Positions 28,600 through 34,449 of a DNA stretch of 34,449 nt are shown piece after piece. The stretch covers positions 140,405-174,853 of the forward strand of contig BFEA01000047.1 of the NCBI GenBank assembly GCA_003427395.1. Direction: 5' to 3'. The notes under the pieces were generated by a model. The model had not been told where the DNA came from and did not search any database. It saw only the letters and a program-made list of their open reading frames with translations. The stretch is from Chara braunii. Taxonomy: Eukaryota; Streptophyta; Charophyceae; Charales; Characeae. Positions within the stretch are counted from its first letter, which is position 1; the number at the start of each line of letters is the position of its first letter. Both the position numbers and the translations under genes were made by a program.

Positions 28600-29133
28600 T
28601 CAGTAAAATATGACATCTTTAAGCCTCATCCAAATATGAAATTTTTTAGGTTGTCCTGATAAATGTCTGGAGAAAAACATTGAAAGTGTCGTACTTAACT
28701 CTTGATGTTTGGTGGTTGGGACAAAGTATTTCTCAAATTTTCTCTTCATTCTCTTTTTAACTTCTTCCCATGTTGTAGCCCCTTCCATCAACTCTTGGAC
28801 AGTCAACCTCGAGTCGGTATCACAATAAGATAGAAGGTGCTTAAGTCGTTGTTTGTCTGCCCAACCATAACTGAGCCCAAATAATTCATATTCATCCAAT
28901 AAATCATTTACCTTGGGCTCCCTGAAGGATGAAATCCTCTCATCCGACGTCTTCACTCTCGCAATATCTGACCCTTCTTTTACTGTGTCGACTCTCTCTA
29001 CCAACTCTCGTATAACATCAATCAGGGTCTCTTCACGAGTCCCAACAGAAGAATCAGTCCAACCATTTTTACCATATTTTTTTCTTAACGTTCTTTTCTC
29101 TCCTCTTATCACTCTCACTCTTTTTTTTCCCAC
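28600..29133 (-). pseudogene. Gag capsid-like domain
   Basis: A 177-codon frame with a basic N-terminus (KKRVRVIRGEKRTLRKKYG), then VNDLLDEYELFGLSYGWADK, HLLSYCDTDSRLTVQELMEG and TTWEEVKKRMKRKFEKYFV. The helix-rich pattern around YG-x-x-D-x-x-x-L-x-x-L, W-x-x-V/L-K-x-x-M-x-x-x-F matches the retrotransposon Gag capsid family. It ends at a stop at 28600 where the family normally continues. Frame identity is good, and function (particle shell) is by homology. Confidence 0.75.
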
Positions 29134-29935
29134 TCTTAATCCCTTACCCTTCTTGCAAGAGATACAAACTCGTTTCTTTCCTCTCTTGTTTGCTCTATCC
29201 CTTGAGAATTTTGTACGTAGAGAGTGTAGGTAATAATAGACTGAGTGGTGATAAAGGGCAACGCAATTCTCCTCAGCCTTCCAATATAATCCTCAGTCAG
29301 TTTCCTTTCACCATCCCTACACCGTCTTCTGTTATATCGTTTCACAATACATCAGATTATAAAGTATCGTGTCAGGTTTACAATTTCATAGTCAAATTGC
29401 ATGATTTATGAACCGTTGTTAATTCTTCTTGCAAGAGAGACTCGTTCTCTAGAGGAATGACAAGACACTCTGTCAGTGCTCCCCACGTTTACTACCTTCA
29501 GTAAATAGTTGATTTCAGTCTTTCATCCGATCAATGAAAGGTTGCAAAAACTCAAACTCATCAAAAATAGAGAGACTTTTGTCTAAGATCCGTAGAATAC
29601 TCTCTGTCTTGACCACTCTTCCTTCTAGTACAACCCCGAACGTTAGCTGTTCAGCGAAACTAGACATTATCGATCATTGTGAACAACGTCAGGAGAGGTA
29701 GATCTTTGCATGAGTGTAGTCAAGGATCTCAAACTGGTGCTCAAAAGTATTTAAGAGTATGGACTTCATCACCACCGTGAAGACACTCTCCCTCGCATTA
29801 CCTACTATGGTAATAACTTCTAGGAGAGGCAACCAGTCTCTCCTATCATCAAAACCATTAGTAGTTAAGAAGCTAGGGAGTCTCTCAAATTGCCTTATTC
29901 CTTCTCCCCAAGTTACTTTTTTCTGTAATTTCTCA
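29134..29935 (-). other. Leader between unknown modules and gag
   Basis: Minus frames with stops: KLTEDYIGRLRRIALPFITT and ITYTLYVQNSQGIEQTREER (29136-29345); WGEGIRQFERLPSFLTTNGF (29850-29910); and FEHQFEILDYTHAKIYLS (about 29710-29760). The pieces FEILDYTHAKIYLS and YTLYVQ faintly echo the DVRIYVPK signature of the modules to the right and might be further degenerate modules, but I could not align them well. Confidence 0.35.
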
Positions 29936-29940
29936 AACCA

Positions 29941-30213
29941 CTATTTTGTTCTTGTAAGACCGATGTAAACTCTCAACCGACATTCCAAATAATAATCTTC
30001 CTTTTCTAGGCATTTTGGAGTGTAAATTCTTACGTCAAGGCTGCATGTGTTCAGGAGTTTGACTGTTGGAATGTAAAATATTATTCGCCCTCTCACACAG
30101 GTCTCGTATTTCAGGATTACAAAAAGACTATCAGAACCAATTACTTCATAAAGTCTGTCTCTCACAACAATTATTCTTGCTGTTGAGAGTATTCTTCTTA
30201 AGCCTTCTTCACC
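29941..30213 (-). pseudogene. Unknown repeated module M5
   Basis: Fifth in transcription order. Reads EEGLRRILSTARIIVVRDRL, YEVIGSDSLFVILKYE, GRIIFYIPTVKLLNTCSLDV and RIYTPKCLEKEDYYLECRLR. The signature LDVRIYTPK (about 30011-30039) matches M3 YDVRIYVPK, with Tyr and hydrophobic strands before it in the same order. Frame open for the whole module. Family not recognised. Confidence 0.6.
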
Positions 30214-30252
30214 TTCCATACAAAATCTATCATGACTGACCAATTATTCCTT

Positions 30253-30650
30253 GAAAATATAAGCCCTTCAACAGGCGGAAATGGTATCCCAGTAAAAGAC
30301 CTCACATAGGTACGCCAAGTGAAACGCTCCCGTATTCGTTCAAGTCTTTTTTTTTCCGTCATGCACAATGTCTGATGCTCGTTGCCAACATCAACCAGTT
30401 CTACACTCTTCGAACCTAAGTTGTGGCACATAGATCCCAACAACGAATTCGTAAAGGTCAATAAAATAGTTGGTAAGGACATACATACCATCACGTTCCC
30501 ATCTCAGGTTCTCTAGTGCCTCATTCCTCACAATCTCGTAGGGAATCACAACTCTTCTTGTTATAAAATTAAGAGAATTGAGCAGTTTATCAGAATCCTT
30601 TGTACTCAGTCTCCTATGTCCTCTTCCCAACCTAAATGAGGGTTTCACTT
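30253..30650 (-). pseudogene. Unknown repeated module M4
   Basis: Reads DKLLNSLNFITRRVVIPYEI, RWERDGMYVLTNYFIDLYEF and GIYVPQ (about 30421-30447). After a one-base frame change it continues GSKSVELVDVGNEHQ, MTEKKRLERIRERF and GIPFPPVEGLIF (about 30253-30290). M3 has RSVDVVYGK, PKDKERFEIENKSF and GFPAPPGLL in the same order, so M3 and M4 align over about 120 residues. No known domain. Confidence 0.65.
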
Positions 30651-30719
30651 TTGGAAGTACGTATGGTTGACTCATTTGCATCTTTGGTCTCTTCTTACTT
30701 CCAGCGCAAACTCAATCAC

Positions 30720-31145
30720 AACAGACCAGGAGGAGCAGGAAATCCCTCACAGACAGCAAGTCGAGCAGATCCAATGAAACTCTTATTTTCTATCTCAAAT
30801 CTCTCTTTATCTTTCGGTACAACTTCCTCGGCAAATCTCCAGCATTTTCCATACACAACGTCAACACTTCTTTCTTTAGGAACATAAATTCTCACATCAT
30901 ATGTATTTAAGTATGTAAAGTAGAATGTGAAGACATAGAATCCTTTCTGCTCTCATCCACTCTCAGCCATCTCATACTTGACAATCTTATATAGGAACAT
31001 TTCTTTCTTACTTAAAATATTCAGTGATCTCATGAGGTACTCGACTTTTTCCTTGCTTGGACCTGAACCTCTGTCAAATTTTAATCTTCTCTGTCTAATT
31101 TCCTCTGCTAAAGTTTTTCTTGCTCTCATGACAACTCTCTCATTC
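30720..31145 (-). pseudogene. Unknown repeated module M3
   Basis: Reads MRARKTLAEEIRQRRLKFDR, EKVEYLMRSLNILSKKEMFL, YKIVKYEMAE, a stop, then GFYVFTFYFTYLNTYDVRIY, VPKERSVDVVYGKCWRFAEE and DKERFEIENKSFIG. A basic helix leads into aromatic strands and the YDVRIYVPK signature (about 30875-30901). It has one in-frame stop. This is the best preserved module and a suitable query for database or structure searches. Confidence 0.65.
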
Positions 31146-31325
31146 TTTCCATCTCAGTACCATGTTAATTATTGACAACCAATTACTTCCGTTACAGTAG
31201 CTCTCAGAAATAGGAGGAATTGAAATTGTCTCATATGTCACATGCATTAACCCCCATTCCACTCTTTTTTTTCACCTGATTAGATCTGTTTTTTCATCGT
31301 AGATAGAGTGAACAACGATTTCCTA

Positions 31326-31520
31326 TAGCGAGTTAAAGGCCTCACCATCATTGCAGCCTCCTTTCTTGACGTAGGGACGAATATCGTAGATATCTCCCTC
31401 CAAGAAGTGAGTCAGCACTACAGAGATGGTCGAGCTGCCAGAGTGGTAAACCCAACAGTGCTCATACTGATAAGGAAATACCCCTTTAATAGTTAATTTT
31501 AAGAGTTTTTTCAGTGAATC
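31326..31520 (-). pseudogene. Unknown repeated module M2
   Basis: Reads DSLKKLLKLTIKGVFPYQYE, HCWVYHSGSSTISVVLTHFL and EGDIYDIRPYVKKGG, with the signature YDIRPYVKK at about 31358-31390. It is shorter than M3/M4 because the frame stops after FNSL. The match to M1 (IIHDLRLHLKKG) and M3 is mainly the aromatic strand block and signature, so the homology is probable, not certain. Confidence 0.5.
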
Positions 31521-31856
31521 AGTAGTTAGCATTCTTGATGAAATTTCTTAGTCTCTGACTCATTCTCTTCTTTCTCAGTTTTTAAAGGACATCAAGGGTT
31601 CATAAGGCATGCATATGATCAAGTCTGATCCTCATCAATAAGTAAAGTCGGTCTCCTCCTCCGGTCCAGTGTAGTACCTCACACATGAAGAGATAAAACT
31701 CAGTTAGCAACTGAGAATTTCCAAGAGAATAATGTGTCAATCAAAATAATAGAGTAACTCTGAAAATTCAGGGATTGTCAACAATTTTCAAGCCCTAATC
31801 AAAAACTCAAAGATCATGTTGACCCAGATTCGTTCCGGACACGAAAAATTTTCATG

Positions 31857-31874
31857 TCCCCGGCAACGATGTCA
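31857..31874 (-). promoter_or_regulatory. Primer-binding site, tRNA-Asp type
   Basis: Minus strand TGACATCGTTGCCGGGGA differs at three positions from TGGCGCCGTTGCCGGGGA, the complement of the 3' end of plant tRNA-Asp used as primer by many plant Gypsy elements. Its position at the right end of the leader and its orientation fit the minus-strand element. The LTR should end a few bases to its right. Confidence 0.75.
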
Positions 31875-32632
31875 TTTTTGTCGCACCTTTTTTTCTAATC
31901 GGACCTCTTTGGGCAACCAGAAAGCCAACAGACTGTCAAGCACAATTTTTGATGATTTTTAGAATAAATAAAATAAATTAAGTAAAACAAATCCCTTCAT
32001 GTTGTGTCCGTCGGGCTTCGAACGAGACCCTTCAATTGCGGTTTTTGTCGGTCCTCGGTCTTAGAAATCTTTTATTTTGATTTTGAACAGCAAAGGTTAT
32101 GCAAATAATAATCATGAAATTGTGGTATGTCATGCATGTATCAATTTTTGCGATTTTTTTTTAATTTTGAGAACAGTGACGAGATCATCAAAAAACATAA
32201 TCATCATGCAAAGCCAATGCAAATGAAGCAGGACTGACTGACTCGAATGACGTCAAGGAGAGGAAGAATGAGAACTCATAATAATCTCAGAGAGTACACA
32301 TGAAGAGACACGACAAACACTTGTAAAAAGTCCTCACTCATCCCTCTAGGTCACATACTCAATCTCTCACTTGGCTGTGTGTTTCTTATGCCTTGAGCCG
32401 TGTCCTTGTACTGCCTGAGGTTGTGGCCTCTGGATGTAGAGTCACCTGAAACCCGCAAACTCCGAGCATTTTTATCCGAGTCCCACGATACGAAAGTCAA
32501 CCATAGCACAAAACTCCTCCCACAGAGTAGAAAGATATAACTGAGATAAAATCCCTCGTCCGAGATGCTGGAACTCTGATGGTTCGGCCACTGCCTCGTA
32601 ATCAATCGTCGCAGGCGAGATATATCTTTTGG
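31875..32632 (-). other. Candidate 5' LTR region
   Basis: Should contain the 5' LTR if the PBS call is right. The minus strand reads GGTGCGACA just before the PBS, giving a possible CA terminus. AT-rich, with no clear TATA or matching 3' LTR found by eye. An 84-codon minus frame (32351-32605) lies in it and has no recognised domain. Confidence 0.35.
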
Positions 32633-33022
32633 TTAAGTCCACCACATCACCCCAACAAGAACCGTCTGTGAGAGGAAAGGGTAATCGAGGTTTGAGATAA
32701 TCAGAGTAAAGCTGGGTCCAAAGTTATGGATCAACGTTATCCCATTGTCATCAAACTCTTTCTCTCTCTCCTCAAGGTACCTTGTTGCTGAAACCCAAAC
32801 TGAATCAAAATGCCCATGAGTCCCCCTGCCTTTCTTCAGATGGAGTCTCAAATCATGAATGATACCCTCCGAGAACTCAATATGAACTACAAAGATGAAT
32901 AGCTCTCCTTGCCTGAAGCTTGTTGCACTGATGTACCGATACTGAAAAACATCGTTGGAAACTATCCTGTTGAGACTGACTAGGACAGCCTCCTGGACTG
33001 AAAATGACTGTACTACACTCAT
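32633..33022 (-). CDS. Unknown protein with module M1
   Basis: A 129-codon frame. Residues 13-95 read VLVSLNRIVSNDVFQYRYIS, GELFIFVVHIEFSEGIIHDL, RLHLKKGRGTHGH and VWVSATRYLEEREKEFDDNG. The HDLRLHLKKG block (about 32828-32855) aligns with the DVRIY(V/T)PK signature, and WVSATRYLEEREKEF with M3 CWRFAEEVVPKDKERF. It is uninterrupted, unlike its relatives. Its ATG overlaps the stop of the upstream frame (ATGA at 33019-33022). Family not recognised; it lies outside the PBS, so it may belong to a second copy or to a host gene. Confidence 0.4.
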   Translation of the reverse strand: MSVVQSFSVQEAVLVSLNRIVSNDVFQYRYISATSFRQGELFIFVVHIEFSEGIIHDLRLHLKKGRGTHGHFDSVWVSATRYLEEREKEFDDNGITLIHNFGPSFTLIISNLDYPFLSQTVLVGVMWWT

Positions 33023-33384
33023 GTGTTGATGTTGTTTGTTGGAACCGATTCAGTATATTTAGAGGAGGGTACTACTTGATTGATGTTCATCTGTGGTGCA
33101 AACGAGAGTGACCGGTGGCTGCTTGAGTGTTGACTGAGCGCTGACTGAATGCATAATAAATGTTGCTTGAGCACTGATTGAATGTCGAAATGAATGTTGG
33201 TACCTGGTCGCAACGTGTTTTGATGAGGACAAACTTGACTGTCGTTGAACTTTGGCAACCGAAAATGATTGAATGTTAATTGACTGACTAAAGCTTCCAG
33301 ATAACTTGAACTATTGGATGTTGCTGAGAATAGTTGGTCACTAATTACTGATCCCTTGACTGTGGAAATGTTGAAAAGCTGCAA
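33019..33384 (-). CDS. Hypothetical Ser/Asn/Gln-rich ORF
   Basis: A 121-codon frame ending in an ATGA overlap with the module M1 frame. It is rich in Ser, Asn, Gln, His and Thr (NSSSYLEALVSQ, SALSQHSSSHRS, SSKYTESVPTNNINT), which suggests a disordered region. Part is generated by a short repeat: on the plus strand a ~43-bp unit around CTGA(C/T)TGAATG and AATGTTG is repeated at 33137-33200. No domain. It could be the disordered N-terminus of the M1 protein separated by a frame shift, or chance. Confidence 0.25.
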   Translation of the reverse strand: MQLFNISTVKGSVISDQLFSATSNSSSYLEALVSQLTFNHFRLPKFNDSQVCPHQNTLRPGTNIHFDIQSVLKQHLLCIQSALSQHSSSHRSLSFAPQMNINQVVPSSKYTESVPTNNINT

Positions 33385-33738
33385 CTTACGGGGTAACTCT
33401 TGCTGGTCGGGATGTTGGCGGGATTCTCAGGAGGGGAGTTCAGACGACCTTGCGCTCATCTGAACTCTGCCCTGGCTCTCTCCACCGTCTATAACAGCGA
33501 GTCAGTGTTGGGCATTCTGCCATTATAATCATAGAAATAAAGTACGTATTCAATGTACGTTTCCTTTCTGACCATCCGGACCGCATGTCCCCTCTGAGCC
33601 TGCATGTGAGAGTCCATGTTCTGACAGGGCTCATACTCCCAACCTTTTCTTATCTCTACTTGATTTGTTTTTCATCACCAGGACTTCATCCTCTCTCATG
33701 CCTTCTCTCTCGTCTCAAGATTCAGGTTGTGAATAGGG
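33385..33738. other. Unassigned
   Basis: Short frames on both strands, none with a recognisable domain. No repeats obvious by eye. Confidence 0.4.
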
Positions 33739-33842
33739 TAGATTACAGACAGGGGAGGATTAAACTGAACTCGTATGACCGTTGGCTTTGTAGATTACAG
33801 ACAGGGGAGGATTAAACTGAACTCGTATGACCGTTGGCTTTG
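33739..33842 (+). repeat. Exact 52-bp tandem duplication
   Basis: 33739-33790 and 33791-33842 are identical (TAGATTACAGACAGGGGAGG through GACCGTTGGCTTTG). Lack of any mismatch contrasts with the heavily diverged repeats elsewhere, so it is either very recent or an assembly overlap artefact. Confidence 0.97.
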
Positions 33843-34332
33843 ATGGGGGCGTCGTCTATCTATTGCTAACTTTTTGACAGACGACGGCCCTGCAAGTGCT
33901 TGTAGCTTTCCCAATAACCGACTCTCTCTGTTGGGGACACTGCTCGACCGATGCTAAGTCAAGTAATAACTGGCGGTGATAGGGCGAGAATAAGCTCTGA
34001 TCATAGGTTACCGGAAGGGCTCTGGATGGTCGATGAATCCAAGTGTCGTTTCTCTGGATGCATGCCACTTGAGCAATCTACGTTTTTGATCTCTAATGAC
34101 TTGATTTGACATATGGCTAAACTTCTTTCTGTAAAAACCCGCTCCACAAAATGAAAGTTTCATTTTGGGTTTTAAGGCCACGTTGACGGAGATTTCACAA
34201 CGGCCTATGGAGTAATGGAAGTCTCGAAAGTTGACTTGCGTTTAACTAATTTGAACTTATTTATCCTTATAAAACCTAACTCTAAATTGTCTATACCATG
34301 TTGTGTTTCCTATATTTGTTTCCAACTCTGCG
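33843..34332. other. Unassigned
   Basis: No supported gene. A 70-codon minus frame (33856-34068) has no motif. Two imperfect copies of AAAATGAAAGTTTCATTTTGGG sequence form a short palindrome (about 34148-34165). Confidence 0.4.
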
Positions 34333-34389
34333 GCGAGCCTCCAGAGGCTCGCTAGAGGCCTTCGTCGGCTCTCGCAAGAGTCGAGCCTC
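34333..34389. repeat. Nested GC-rich palindromes
   Basis: 34333-34352 is a perfect hairpin: GCGAGCCTC, loop CA, GAGGCTCGC. GAGGCTCG at 34344-34351 also pairs with CGAGCCTC at 34382-34389, enclosing a smaller GGCTC...GAGCC hairpin (34367-34387) with CTC/GAG arms inside. It is GC-rich in AT-rich surroundings and similar in style to the twin hairpins at 26910-26939. Confidence 0.9.
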
Positions 34390-34449
34390 TTGGGATAAGG
34401 TAAGGTATTGTTTTAGACATGTTCTGAACAATGTCGTAGTTCAAACTAC

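Larger units (their letters stand above)
23026..31874 (-). mobile_element. Ty3/Gypsy LTR retrotransposon, decayed, internal region
   Basis: On the minus strand, right to left: tRNA-Asp PBS (31857-31874), a 2.7-kb leader with repeated unknown modules, gag, damaged zinc knuckle, aspartic protease, reverse transcriptase, RNase H, integrase H2C2 and core, then a GPY/F module. PR-RT-RH-IN order defines Ty3/Gypsy. Every domain carries stops or frame shifts, and RT lacks its catalytic box, so it is dead. LTRs were not delimited. The minus strand just upstream of the PBS ends GGTGCGACA, so an LTR edge may lie at about 31880. Confidence 0.85.

Noticed and set aside
23026-31874. Fungal RIP as cause of the mutations
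   Set aside because: Changes are C-to-T type but not clearly in CpA context, and the element wording and PBS point away from a RIP-competent ascomycete.

Overview
This is a repeat-dominated eukaryotic nuclear window with no intact protein-coding gene that I can defend. Almost everything recognisable is a decayed transposable element, a tandem array or a segmental duplication. From remembered family resemblance, not a search, the best guess for the source is a charophyte (streptophyte) alga such as Chara. The Ty3/Gypsy reverse transcriptase and RNase H wording (DLYSDYDQF, CVVPQGLTNGVAVVQR, FTIEADGGPVTLGGVLIQ) and the LINE endonuclease wording (RLDDFLVSD, GDWNATID) look like elements I associate with that genome. 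The element also has a plant-style tRNA-Asp primer-binding site. Fungi carry related Gypsy elements, so this assignment is moderate.

Layout: 0-1.6 kb is a broken LINE (endonuclease and linker). 1.6-2.0 kb holds two tRNA-Asn-like SINE heads and 26-bp repeats, interrupted by a perfect 38-bp Nextera mate-pair junction adapter at 1756-1793, which is a laboratory artefact. 2.1-4.2 kb contains unidentified coding relics and possible exon remnants. 4.4-10.5 kb holds two head-to-tail copies (A, B) of a composite repeat about 3 kb long: a GC-rich conserved core, an AT-rich part and a ~123-bp degenerate satellite. Truncated or inverted copies follow at 11.06-11.63 kb (C, minus), 15.4-18.7 kb (D, minus) and 19.43-19.8 kb (E, plus). 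Copy D also carries a ~63-bp array with a 283-bp higher-order duplication. 11.7-15.4 kb is largely unidentified.

19.9-20.95 kb may be the 5' end of another LTR element. From 23.0 to 31.9 kb, on the minus strand, lies a heavily mutated Ty3/Gypsy element. Read from right to left it has a tRNA-Asp PBS, a 2.7-kb leader, gag with a damaged zinc knuckle, protease, RT without its YxDD box, RNase H, and integrase with a GPY/F end. The leader, and a further piece at 32.7-33.0 kb, encode repeated ~100-130-residue modules with a shared signature that I cannot assign to any family. This is the most interesting signal in the window. 33.0-34.4 kb has an uncharacterised Ser/Asn/Gln-rich ORF, an exact 52-bp tandem duplication and a cluster of GC-rich nested palindromes.

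The genes do not form a working pathway. The window reads as nested and rearranged transposon debris, and contiguity across 1.75-1.80 kb should not be trusted.
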